From Lytechinus pictus (Eukaryota > Echinodermata > Echinoidea > Temnopleuroida > Toxopneustidae), in NCBI RefSeq assembly GCF_037042905.1, contig NC_087262.1, positions 23,039,501 through 23,103,500 of the forward strand: DNA of 64,000 nucleotides, in the 5' to 3' direction. The position numbers and the translations under genes are program-made. Below, piece after piece: positions 1 to 13,800 of this stretch. Below the pieces are notes generated by a model that was given only the letters and a program-made list of their open reading frames with translations, had not been told where the DNA came from and made no database searches. Position 1 is the first letter of the stretch. Each line of letters begins with the position of its first letter.

Positions 1-340
1 TTGCATTGAATGGAGATTTTCCTGGGGCAAATTCGCTACGAGCCCCTACGTAATTTTTTTCCTGCAATTAATTCTTTCCAATGGATCCTAAAATAATGTA
101 CCAAAGGATACTGGGCAGTTCCATACCAATCTTTTTGTGTGTCCCACCTCATGCTTCTCCAATCTACATCCACTTCAAAACTTCCTGAGCCATGATTATT
201 TGAGAGCATCACAACTTTTCAAATGAATTACAACAGAGAGATAAATCATCTAGAAGGTCCCAAATGCAAGGGGTTGGATGTGGATACTTTATGCCCTACT
301 GTGACATGTCTGTAAAGACTCCTCTAGTGAGTCAAGAAAC

Positions 341-600
341 CTGGGCCCTGTCTTACAAAGAGATACGATTGATCCCATCAATCATAACTCTATGGAAATC
401 CATCAGTGTCATAATTTTCTTATACAGGAAATTTGCAAAATATCTTTTGTAAACAAAGGAGAACACACCAAAATGTCAAGAAATCAATGAATTTATTAAT
501 ATACATTCGTTTCTAAATTTTTTTTAAACAAACATGTATTTTAGATGTTGACTTTGCTGGCTTTCCATAGTTGCGATTGATTGGTAAGACGGGGCCATGG
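341..600. mobile_element. MITE-like element, family A (TCTTACAAAGAGTTACGATT), copy 1
   Basis: Starts GGGCCCTGTCTTACAAAGAG and ends with the inverted counterpart (GATTGATTGGTAAGACGGGGCC). About 260 bp, no coding capacity. Copies 2 and 3 at 3714-3958 and 31788-32065 share ends and interior. Confidence 0.7.
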
Positions 601-693
601 GGCCCATAACACAAGGCTTAGCAATCATCGTAGAAGAATATCATCACGACTGTCTGCATTTACCACAATGTAAAATGTACACAATCAATCATG
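599..693. mobile_element. MITE-like element, family B, one-ended partial copy
   Basis: Begins GGGCCCATAACACAAGGCTT directly after the family A copy and matches the left part of the complete copy at 39427-39560, including the ATGTACAATCAATC interior. The right end is missing. Confidence 0.5.
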
Positions 694-1745
694 AAAAATA
701 TTCAGGGTAAGAACATAGTTATTCAGGTATGCATTGAATTTGAATTAGCCATTTTGCAGAACAAACTACAATTCGGTTATGAATGTAATGATCAATTGTG
801 AAGTTGTTTTTATACATGGAGGTGTGCTTATACTTGTACAATACCATCCTGAAGAACAACGAGAGCCTAAAGAAGACAAATATAGATTATCTGTATATGA
901 AATGATATGTGTACACTGACCTAGCTTGCATCACAACAATACAAGTTGAAAATCAAATCAAAGTGTTTGGCAAAGAGAATTATAAACAAACTCTTCATTT
1001 TGTGGTGATATTTACAATGATTTCCCTATATATTTACCAGTACATAATACTTGTATGATGAGAAATTTTCGGCAAACTCTGGATTTAGGATGCAGATTTT
1101 TCCAATCTTAATCTTGGAAATGGAAATAAGTGGAAATAATATTGAAGCAGCATGTCATTATACAAATAACACAATCAATAAAACCACTAAGGCAAAAAGC
1201 GTATTTCGCAAAAATTCAACTCACAGGCCTAAAACATTCAATGCACACAGAACATGAAAATTCTGATATCTATAGTCAAACACAAGAAAAAAGAAACTCA
1301 AAAGGATGTATTGGTTACGCAATATTGCTGCAAAATCACAAATCTATTGGACTGTACAAATTACAGCTTATATCAATCATAACAGAATAAAACCCAAACA
1401 AATTGGATTATGTTAGAAAAGCTCTGCCACAGTTGGTGAAAAAGATAAAACTTTCTTTTGCCTGTAAGCTGTAAGTGACACTAAAGAGAAAATAGCTGGA
1501 GTGACTTACAACCTCATCTGCAGAAACAGGTCATAAGTCTCAATAATCTTATTTCTGTGCGTACATCATGCCGCATGCAGAGGCATTACACAAGCAGGGG
1601 GTTGTCCCACGATATGAAGGGGGTAATGCTTGTAGTTGTTGGGAGTGTGGTACACGTGGCAGCGATGAAAACGGCGACGGATCTCGACGAGGTACGGAGA
1701 GACGGACACTTGGTAAATGGCGAAGGAGGGTGGAAAGGGCGTGTA

Positions 1746-1805
1746 TCATACAGTGTAGAGACTCTTTGCCATAGACCCCGTCTTCGTCATTGTGTCTTTA
1801 TGTGC
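1746..1805 (-). CDS. EIF4E: EIF4E terminal coding exon (C-tail, S219)
   Basis: Encodes AHKDTMTKTGSMAKSLYTV then TGA. It aligns with the SHADT..TKSGS209TTKN..VV tail of vertebrate eIF4E. Phase 0 agrees with the previous exon and CAG precedes it at 1806-1808. This is short and was placed by tail similarity, so it is slightly less certain than the core exons. The intron upstream ends in an unusually long pyrimidine tract. Confidence 0.88.
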   Translation of the reverse strand, partial: AHKDTMTKTGSMAKSLYTV

Positions 1806-4800
1806 CTGGGGGTGGAAATTGTGGCGAGATAAAGAGAGAGGAAAAAAGAGAGAGAGGGAGAGAAAAGAAAGTGATAAAGAAAGAGAATGAGGAAGAGAGA
1901 GAGACAGTGGAGAGAATAAAATATGAACACTGCATTCAACAAGATCTGATAAATAAACAAGTGGAACGCCTCTGGCAGTCTCGCCTGCATTACGCGATTT
2001 AATATAGCAGCAGTGCTAACTTTGAAAACTACTATAAAATAATCATTCACAAAAACACCATTCATATAATGACATGATACCACGTTCATTGACCATAGAT
2101 GACATTTGGACGGTGACTTAAGACTTGTCAACTACACCCATGTCCACATTTCATTTACTCTATCCATAAACTTTCAAAGTTATAATGGCAATTCAACAAT
2201 TACCCCAACATGGCCTACGTTTATTGACCTTAACTGACCTTTGACCTTGGTTTTGTGACCTGAAACTCACAGGGGATGTTCAGTGATACTTGATTACTCT
2301 TATATCCCAAGTTTTATGAAATAGATCCATAAACTTCAGAGTTAGGATGGTAATTTAACAAAGACCCCCAACACGGCCAAAGTTCATTGACCTTAAATGA
2401 CCATTGACCATGGTCATGTGACCTGAAACTCGCACAGAATATTCAGTGGTACTTGATTAACCTAATGTCCAAGTTTCATGAAGTAGATCCATAAATTTTC
2501 AAAGTTATGATAGTAATTCAAAAAATACCCCCAACTTGACCAAAGTTCATTGACCCTAAATGACCTTTGACCTTGGTCATGTGACCTGAAACTGGTGCAG
2601 GATGTTTACTAATACTTGATTAACCTTATGCCTAAGTTTCATGAACTAGGTCCATATACTTTTTAAGTTATGTCATTTCAAAAACTTAACCTTCGGTTAA
2701 GATTTTGAAAATAATTCTCCCAACATGGTCTAAGTTCATTGACCCTAAATGACCTTTGACCTTAGTCATGTGACCTGAAACTCAGGCAGGATGTTCACTA
2801 ATACTCGATTAACCTTATGTCCAAGTTTCATGAACTAGGTCCATATACTTTCTAAGTTATGATGTCATTTCAAAAACTTAACCTTAGGTTAAGATTTGAT
2901 GTTGACGCCGCCGCCGTCGGAAAAGCGGCGCCTATAGTCTCGCTCTGCTATGCAGGCGAGACAAAAAGGACCTGTTAGAAAAATTTGAATATGTGAGGAA
3001 CGCTCTTTGATTATTACATACACACTTTGTATTGGATTCGTTCTTGAAATCACATCTGATCACATCATTTATCCAGCTAATCATGAAACAACTTTCAATC
3101 TATGTACTCAGACATCACAAATTCAGACTAAAAAGATGCAAAAGACTCATCAAAAGAAACATTTCACATAGAGCTTCTCAGAAAAATATTACGCACCCTC
3201 TCTCCACCCCTCCCCCATCTTTTTATGTCCACAAGTGAATGCAAACTTTTGTCAAAGGGTTCGTGATTCATGCGAATTGCTATGATTTGGAACCAGAGTT
3301 TCTTGGAATCAACTAAAATATTTAAACATTCTCTGAATCAAGCACATTTCATGTTTGAAATCTATATAACCCATGATTTTGATTCTGGTTCAAATCCAGC
3401 TTTATGAAAAACATTTACAAGTATCATGAATATGGCCCTGGCTAGCACATGACTTCACCCTTGTAAAGAGTGAAATGATGGCTTTCTACAAATTAAACAC
3501 ACTTACCTCAAAACCTATTGTGTATTTGTGTGGTAGACCTAACCTATCTTTGAATTTTCGTCTGAAAGGAAGAAAATAAAAAAAGTTATTCAAAGGCGTG
3601 AAACACTATGACTATGGAGTGTTGCAAGAGGCTTGTAGCAATTGCAAGTCAATTTCAGGTCCAAAAATTGATTGTAAATTTTGTGAGTGATTGCAAGTTT
3701 GTAATTCATAGCTGAGCCCCATCTTACAAAGAGTTATGATTGATCCAATCAATCTCAACTCTATGGAAATCCATTCATACTATAATTTTTTCTACAGGAA
3801 AATTGCACAATCTCCTTAGTAAACAAAGAGAAACACACTGAATTTTTAAGAGAATGAATTAATGCATATACATCATATCTACAAAATATTTTGAACATAC
3901 ATTTAAGATGGAGATGTTGCTGGCCCTCCATAATTGTTTTTGTAAGAAGGGGCCCTGGTCTACTTCTTGCATCAACAACTATAAATTGATTTGCTTTAGT
4001 TAAAATTGATCACTTGTAAAATTGCAACTGAACTTTGTATTTGATTGCAAAAACTTCTTGCAACACCACCTTACATCTACAAATAAAATAATTTACATGA
4101 AAAAAAATTCTTATTCTGTGCTGGGTTACCACACTGGAAGAATGTGCATTCATTCCCCATTTGGAAAGCCAAGATGTATTTTGAAAGCTTTACAGAACTG
4201 CCAGTCTCATAACAAATAATTATTATATACGAGTGCAATGGACAGAATATTTCATGAGGTGAAAGAGAAATGATCCATTGCGTGAATGAAAAACATTCAT
4301 TATTAGTTTTATATGACACTTAAGACGTCATTTGGCATTTAAAATGCATGTAATCTGATAAATTTTTTTGTAAAATAATCATTATCTCACAACAATGACA
4401 GCCTCAATCTGATTACTTTGCGAGCTTCCTGCATAGAATGTGCAGATGGATTGCACACATATTCACAGAACGGAAATCTCATTAGTTTTTAGCAAAAGTG
4501 GCTTTGAGCGAGATCCACAGACAAGACGTTAAGATTGTATTTTGTAATACGAAATAATAATATCAAATACCTTCAAGCCATTACGGACCAATTTTACTTA
4601 AAGAAATGTTACCTGTGTTGTAATTTTGAGTCTTAACGTCAATACATAGTCATTTTCATTCTAGCTGACGAAGTAATTAAGTATGCAAAGTGCAACATCT
4701 ACTATTTAACATCACAATTTAGACTGACTCATAAGTTTTTAATAAGAAGTGTGAACTCACCCTATATTGGTTATTGAGTCTTCTTTCCGCCAGTCCCCTG

Positions 4801-7800
4801 TCCACATTGCAATCTTATTTCCTTTACTTCTAATGTTGACAACTGCACCGTTGACTAAATCTGAGTCATCATCGAAGCTCTCTCCTATCATTAGCAACAT
4901 CTAAGGAATGAAAAAGAAAGGGGAAAATTTTACAGCTATTAATCAATAAGACCACGGGAAATAGAGTAATAATATATCTGTTGAGCAGTTTGAACAAAAT
5001 TAAAAGTGCATTCCCTAAACGAAGTTAAAATGGTCATGAGAATAGAATCAATAAGCATCAATTCAATGTTCTATCACAATAGTTAAGAGTCTCCAAAAAC
5101 ATTGAAAAAATAATGTGTTTTACGGAAATTGCCCTTGATAAGAATGAAAAAGTAATAAAAATGAAATAAACAAAATTCGAAACAATGGTTTTAAAGCCGT
5201 GGTTTAAAGCACTTGCATAAATTTCACTTAATTCAGAGAACCATAAGAAGAGTCCATTGTAGCATGTGATCTTTCATTAGAGGCTGCTAAGTTCACACAT
5301 ATTGCTTTGGTATGAAACCAAAGTTAAAACGAATTAAAGGGATCGTTTCACTTTGCGAGCAGCTGATTTTAAAAAAAATCTCAAACTGAGATGAAACATA
5401 TGTATGAGTGCCTGTATTTGTCCTCAAAAACCCTGAAGACCACAATATAGGATGAAAAACTCTTATTTAGATACAAAAAGCAATTAATTAGCCTGATTTT
5501 GAGAACCATCTAGTAGATGGGTTCAGCTTATAACCAGTTTTCTCCAATTCAAAAAGTATGTTGGCTATGTTGACTGCTTCTGCTGTGTGTCTCCTATACA
5601 CACACTATTTTTAGCTGCACTGTACATTCAGTGTATACCTTGTACACACTGTATGTAGGTCATGCTGGGTTCATCAAGAGTTTGTGTTGTGGTGCACAGA
5701 TTCGCTGTATATACATAGTCATTGAAACTAACCCCCAATTACTTTCAAACTTTGGTTAACATCTCCAAAGTTTTAAAATAGTTCCTGTAGATATGATACT
5801 TTGAAACTTATGGGTTGGCATTTTTACACTATAAGCCTAATGTTTAGCCCATTTTTTAAGAACCAAAATGAGATTTTTTTAAATCAGAACAAAGTGAAAT
5901 GATTACTTTAAATGAACAGTGGTATCAAATCATAGCAGCAACCTTAAATTCAGCCTCATGTGACACAAAGCATGCATTCATTATAAGACTCTTATTTTAA
6001 CAATGTTATTTATTCAGAATTTAAAAACAAAACCAATTTACTGACTGTAACATATAAATAATGAAATCTGCATGAACTGTGGATCCAACCCAAGGTTTCA
6101 AAATCCCTATTGTGAATGTGGGTCACCACTATAATTTGTTTAACAACTCACAGCTAGATTAATTGTATATATCTCTAATAGATCTAGTAAACTGAATCTT
6201 ACCGTTTCTAACCAGCATCTGTCTATGTCTTGTGGTTTTGATTTGCGGTCGAAACCTATCAGCCACCTACCACCATCTTTGTTCTTGTCGTCTTCCCACA
6301 TTGGTTTCACACCATCCTGGGTTGGGGGGGGGGGGGAGGGGAGAGAAACAAGAAGGGATACATAGATTTAGAACTGATTAAAATGACGAACCATTAAAGC
6401 AGCACCAACACCTATATCAGGATGACAGAATAAGTGGAATCTATGATGGAAAATCATCTGATTACCGTCTTTGTGTATATATCCTTCAGCATTCTTTTGT
6501 TCAAAATAAAGTTCTACTGTTTTGTGCTTTTAAAGCATTATAGAAAGTAAAAGATTGTTGCAGGGGATTGTCCAACCATGACCTCTAGGTGACACAACAT
6601 TTGCTCCTGTGACTATTGCTCTGGGTTTTATTTTGTCTAAGATATAGGGTTAGGGTTGCAAGATGATTTAATGTTATGTTTAGGTTTCAGTTTAGGGTAG
6701 GGTACATGTATACTGTTAAATCTAGTCATTTGATTAGTGTGTTGAATTTTCTGGCAGAGCAATTGTTGCCGGAGCAAATGTCACAGAACTAACCTCTAGC
6801 CATGACTACTCTCTTCTAAAATATACATGGAAGAAGATTAAGTGATGAACAGTATTCAATCAATATCAATAACATATACAGTGTATATGGCTGGAGTCAT
6901 TTCCAGAGGCGAGTTCTGAGTCATCGTAATTATGCTGGTAGTACAAAACATATTTAGAAGATTCCATTCATGTTGTGTTTCACTGTATATCAACTAGAAC
7001 TTGTTTCAACCCTTTCGGGTAACGGTAGGAAGTAATTCCTTAAAAAGCTATGTGCGCTATGAACACCTAGCTTAGCCGGGTAATACAGGAGCGCCTTGAG
7101 CACCTAACAAGGTGGATATTAGTCCAGTAGATATGTGAAAAAGATGCTCGAATCTGGCAGAAAGTGTAAAATTTGGCATACAGGGGTATTTTTGGGCGCT
7201 GATTTCAAAAATTGCCGGCCCCAAGCGATTTGACCATCGGGTCGGCCGCCATTTTGAAATCCAAGATGGCCGCCATTAAAAATCATTAAATGTCATTTTC
7301 TTGAGTTTTTCATGTCATGTGACACTGAAATTTGGCATATAGGGGTATTTTGAGGCACTGATTTCAAATATTGCCGGTCCCCAGCAAATTGACCATTTGG
7401 CCGGCAGCAAAATGGCCGCCATCTTGAAATCCAAGATGGCCGCCATGATATATTATTGCAATCATTTTCTCGAGTTTTATCTGAACTGCGGTATTGAAAT
7501 TTGGCATATAGGCTTATTTTGGGGTGCTGATTTCAAAAATTGCCGGCCCCAAGCGATTTGACCATCGGTTCGGCCGCCATTTTGAAATCCAAGATGGCCG
7601 CCATTAAAAATCATTAAATGTCATTTTCTTGAGTTTTTAATGTCATGTGACACTGAAATTTGGCATATAGGGGTATTTTGAGGCACTGATTTCAAATATT
7701 GCCGGTCCCCAGCAAATTGACCATTTGGCCGGCAGCAAAATGGCCGCCATCTTTAAATCCAAGATGGCCGCCATGATATATTATTGCAATCATTTTCTCG

Positions 7801-10800
7801 AGTTTTATATAAACTGCGGTATTGACATTTGGCATATAGGCTTATTTTGGGGTGCTGATTTAAAAAATTGCCGGCCCCAAGCGATTCGACCATCGGGTCG
7901 GCCGCCATTTTGAAATCCAAGATGGCCGCCATGGAAAATCATTAAATGTTATTTTCTTGAGTTTTACATGACGTGTGACACTGAAATTTGGCATATAGGG
8001 GTATTTTGAGGCACTGATTTCAAATATTGCCGGCCCCCAGCAATTTGACAATTTGGTCGGAGGCAAAATGGCCACCATTTTGAAATCCAAGATGGCCGCC
8101 ATGGAAAATCATTAAATGTTATTTTCTTGAGTTTTACATGATATGTGACACTGAAATTTGGCATATAGGGGTATTTTGTGGCACTGATGTCAAATATTGC
8201 CGGCCCCCAGCAATTTGACCATTTGGTCAGAGGCAAAACAATAACAGAATAAATAATGAAAAAAATATTGAAGGTTTGAGGAAATTCCATCTAATATTTC
8301 AAAAACTATTGGAATTTCATTTGGTGTATTGGTGACGTCAGATGCAAGCAGTTCCCACATGTTTCTTATAGTACAAAATCAATGAAATGTAGCCTCCTAA
8401 AAAAAATGAAAATGTTTTTTATTGAAGCCTCGGTATATCAAACAAATGATTTCACACCTGCTCCAGAAAGAAAAAAAAAATACCCATGATGAACCATTTA
8501 TGCATTTTATATCACACAACATAATGGGGCAGCTGCTCATTCAGTAGCCTATAATGACGTCACAAATAAAAAAAAACTTTTCTCTGGGCTGAACTCCCCT
8601 TTTTAAGGGATAGAGCAACGTCCGATGTGGCGCTGCTAAGTTGCTGCCGGGCTCACGATCTACAGAGTATGGGCAAAATAAATTTTCGGAGCATTTCTGT
8701 TACTGAATTCTATTTTGAACAATATTATGTGTATTATTATCCTCCATCATTAATATTAATTTCATCATCATCATCATACCACTATAACCATCAGTACTTC
8801 AAGTCTGGAGCAGTTTTCTTCATGTTGATTTGTAATAAAATATTGCAATTAGTGCAGCAATATTCTGAAAGCAGCAGGCCAAAAACCTGCCTGTATGTCT
8901 AAAATGCAGTGCCTCAAATTATTTAAAACCAAGAAAATGATTTTGATGAATTTTCATGACAGTCGATCCTCTCTAGATTTCAAGATGGTGGCCATTTTGC
9001 AGCATATCTATTGGACAGATTACTGGGGGCATTTTCAATATCCCTAGATGCCAAACTTTAAAATAATACGTTACGTGATACTAGATAAAGTGATTTTTTC
9101 AATGATATTTTTTCATGGCAGCCATCTTGGATTTCAAGATGGCTGACATTTTGCTTCTGACTCGGGATCAGATCACTGAGGGCCAGCAATATTTGAAATA
9201 AGCACCCCACACTCCGTCGATATGTCAAAGTGCAATACTGCAGATCATATGAAGAAATAATTTACAGCCTCTCAACAGAAAAACATTGTTCCGGATGGTT
9301 ATTATTCAACCAAAGCCACTTCAAATGTGTAACTGCAGAAGAAGCTAGCTGGTTTGTGTATGTATGGTGTTTCATACTTACGTAACATCTATATCAGCAA
9401 TTAAGGGTGCCAATGTATTGTAACCCTTGCAACGGACTAAGGTGTGGTTGTGTTGGATTTGTTTTTTTAGTGCCTATACAATGGGTTTTACTCACCATTA
9501 TAATGATGAACATCATTCAAACTTGGTAACCATATTGGAATTCAAAATAGCATCTATTTATTATGTTCTTTTCATTGATCAAGGATGCAAAGATCAAGTT
9601 TTTCTCCAAATCTAAAGTGTTACAGGCCATACGTAAGACTTGAGCAAATTATCTTTCATGGCGGCCATCTTGGATTTTAAGATGGCGGCCGTTTTGCCGC
9701 TGACCTGGAGGTCAAATTGCTGGGGGCCGGCAATATTTGACATCAGTGCCACAAAATACCCCTATATGCCAAATTTCAGTGTCACATATCATGTAAAACT
9801 CAAGAAAATGACATTTAATGATTTTTCATGGCGGCCATCTTGGATTTTAAAATGGCGGCCATTTTGCCGCCGACCAAATTGTCAAATTGCTGGGGGTCGG
9901 CAATATTTGAAATCAGTGCCTCAAAATACCCCTATATGCCAAATTTCAGTGTCACATGACATGAAAAACTCAAGAAAATAACATTTAACGATTTTTCATG
10001 GCGGCCATCTTGGATTTCAAAATGGCGGCCGACCCAATGGTCGAATCGCTTGGGGCCGGCAATTTTTGAAATCAGCACCCCAAATTAAGCCTAAATGCCA
10101 AATTTCAATACCGCAGTTCATATAAAACTCGAGAAAATGATTGCAATAATATATCATGGCGGCCATCTTGGATTTCGAGATGGCGGCCATTTTGCCGCCG
10201 GCCAAATGGTCAATTTGCTGGGGACCGGCAATATTTCAAATCAGTGCCTCAAAATACCCCCATATGCCAAATTTCAGTGTCACATGACATGAAAAACTCA
10301 AGAAAATGACATTTAATGATTTTTAATGGCGGCCATCTTGGATTTCAAAATGGCGGCCGACCCGATGGTCAAATCGCTTGGGGCCGGCAATTTTTGAAAT
10401 CAGCGCCCAAAAATACCCCTGTATGCCAAATTTCACACTTTCTGCCGGATTCGAGCATCTTGGCCATTTTTTGTCACATAACCGCTCCACTATATGTGCG
10501 CAATATAAATACCCTATATTATTATTATTTTGTAAATTGTAGAACAAGGTCAATTTCATTATCAGTTGAATACAATTATTTGGCCAAAAGAACATATGTC
10601 CTCCTTAGTTTCTTTTTATAAAGGGGATATTTGTGTCATTTAATTTACTGTATTATTCCAAGAGATGAAGAATCATTCAATTTTTTTTTATAGAAAACTG
10701 GAGGAAAATCTTACTTTCTTACCTTAAATAATGAGTAGTCGCATCCTGACGCTAATCTACTTGCAACTTGAATGTAATTATAAAGTCTGGAGAAAGAGAC

Positions 10801-13800
10801 AAAAGAAGTGATCAAATACATTTGATATCATTAAAAGAAAAATCATATTTTGAGAATGAGAATGAGTGTAAACGTGCTTAAATGAATAAGTCAAAGCAAT
10901 CATGTATACCTCTTTAAAGTCAAATTTCTCTAAAGCTGCACATATTTCTTTGGTCTTAAAAAGATTTAAGCGAGGCAAAATTTACCATCATTCAACCAAA
11001 ATACATACATGAGATTTTTAAATAAACTTTGTGGAGCACCTCTGGCAGTCCCCCTGCAACACATTATTCAATAGCAGCAAAGCAAACTTTGAAATCAACT
11101 ATTAAAGATGAGCAATTTTTTCAGAAAACCAGAAAAAACATCATTCATTTGATAAAAGAATTGAAGTTAATCAACCTCAAATAACCTTTGACCTTGACCA
11201 TGATGTGACCTGAAACTCATGCAAGGTGATCAATGATACTTGATTGCCCTTCTGTATGTCCAAGTTTCATGAAAAGGGTCCATATACTGTCAAATTTGTT
11301 CAAAAACTTAACCTTGATTAAAATGTTTATGTTGATACCCTAAATATGGTCAATGTTAATTCACCCAAACCTTTGACCCATGTAATATCACCTGAAACTC
11401 ATGCAAGATTAAAAAAAGGTACTTGATTACCCTTTTGTCAATGTTTCATGAAATAGGTCCATAGAGCCTTTAGTCTCGCTGTTTTACAGGTGAGACAATA
11501 AAAAATAATTAAAAAATAATAAAAACTAATTAAAAATATAAATTATTTGTGGTACATAATCATTAATGATTACAAAGACCACTCGTCTATGGAAACAGCA
11601 TTTGGAATTTCCCTTGTATATGTGGCTTAAAACATGTTCTCAGGGGCATCAGAGGAGCATGTGTAGAGCCTTGTCACAGATAGGGTTGCGATTACATTCA
11701 ACGCTTCTAAAAAACAAACAAACAAATGCAAGTCTCAAATGCAAGCATCTCATTTGTTGAAAATAAACTTGCATTTTATTTTTTTCAAGTTGCAATAAAC
11801 ATTCTAGATCACCTGCCAAGTATAAAGGCAGCTTTCTCCATTATGTAGATGAATCCCACTACAGTGTCTGGTAATACAAAGTTTAGTTATTGACTGTATG
11901 GCTTATTTGTACGATTGATCATACACAATAATCGATGCAATCAATCGTAGTAATCAGACCCACCACCAATCGCTCAGCTTTGTGTCAAGGGCCACTGCAG
12001 AACACTTTGACTATGGCCGCCAAGATGGCCTCCTCTGATGCCCCTGTGAACATGTTTTAAGCCACATACATGTATACAAGGGAAATTCCAAATGCCGTTT
12101 CCATAGACGAGTGGTCTTTGTAATCATTAATGATTATGTACCACAAATAATTTATATTTTTAATTTGTTTTTATTATTTTTTATTGTCTCACCTGCAAAG
12201 CAGAGCGAGACTAAAGGCTCTGTTCCGACGTCGGTGTTGTCAACATTGAAAACTCAAACAAAATAAGTTTTTGAAATGTTATAACTTTAAATGTATGTAA
12301 TCAAAGAAGAACAAAGGTACTTCCAGAGGATTAGAGCCATGTGTGGTGCTAGGTCAGCAGATGAATGATCTTTTCCTAGCCTGGCCATACTAGAAGCCCC
12401 CCCCCTCCCCAATTAAAATTGCCATTATTAAAAAAAGGAACCCAAAGTGAATTGGAGGTCCATGGATACTTACGACCAGAAATCTTCTACTGTATCAAAT
12501 GCTGTGACGATTCTAAGGTTTTCTGTCCATGATTTGGCTTTGTCATTCTTGAAGAACCACATAGACCATCTGCTCTGTAAGGGATGTTTGATGAGACTTT
12601 CTGGATCTACGGCTTGTTGGTCGCTTTGGAGATCTTCTTCTTGTTGCTGCAGATGCTTTACACCCTTCCCATCTTTACTAATATCCTGTGAGAGTTACAA
12701 AGAGAGAGAGAGAGAGAGTGAGAATTATTGAAACCAACAACATCACATCAGCATTATCTATGTGATTAAAAATAAATTCCAGTTGTGGCAACGATTTCAA
12801 AATGAGTGCGTACAAAATTCAATAAGACGACTACCCAAGTGTCTTTTTCGTATACGTGCCACAGGATTCTGGGAGAAATTGTGCAATTACTGAGAAACAA
12901 GCAATAATAGAACAGAGAGATTATCTGAGTAGTCAATCTTCACTGTGATTAGCTTAGATTTCATGATTTCACAAAGTTCAGTGTAAGTAACTGTACTACT
13001 ACATGTAAATTATCATCTATGATGATATAGTGATAATTCACCTTGGTTTAACAGACTTACTCATGAAATCAGTGATGAGACCTAGGCTATTTCCATGATA
13101 TTTAATACTGTGATTGGTTTGCATCATTACTACATCATCACCATCACCATCACCAATACCACCATCATAATTATCATCATCCCTGCCACCTCATCATCAT
13201 TATACTCATTTAAGATGCTTCCTAAAGCAAGTTTAAACCTCTGTTTATATCCAAGTTCTGTCTTCTCTTTAGATCATCATCATCATCATCATCATCAATA
13301 ATCATCATCATCATCATCACCAAATATCCTTCTCCCCACTCTAATCCAGTCCTGAGCACTTTCAATCTTTAAACCTGCTTGAAGAAATGGAAAATGTTTA
13401 GATATCTGCTGTTATTGGTGTTTTTATCATCATCACACCACCATCATCATTTCATCATCACCATCATCACCATCATCATCATTATCATCACTATTATTTC
13501 ATCATCATCATCACTGAAATCAATGCCATATTCTTCAAAATTCAAATCCTAATCATATTCAAATTGCAGATTTGCCACTAAATATTTGTTAAGTTTCTCC
13601 AATCTTATGAATTCATATTATATTACTTATCTCATGACATAAACTGCAATCTCTTAAATACTACTTTTTCTCCACATTACTCATCAGCGTGGTTTCCTAA
13701 ATTTTAACAAAGTTTGAGTTACAAAAATTATATTTTGATATGCATATTAATTTTAAAATGTACTTGCATACGATGTATGATTTATATATGCCTCTCTTTC

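Larger units (their letters stand above)
1..1745. other. 3' flank/UTR of EIF4E with repeats, no coding signal
   Basis: No exon with family similarity was found. It contains two palindromic element copies (341-600 and 599-693); 694-1745 looks like unique AT-rich sequence. The EIF4E 3' UTR should occupy the right part on the minus strand, but no polyadenylation site could be chosen. Confidence 0.5.

Noticed and set aside
9640-9981. Frames reading MAAILDFKMAA and similar (7725-8290, 9640-10621)
   Set aside because: They repeat every ~164 bp in step with the AAGATGGCCGCC array and appear on both strands; they are repeat translations.
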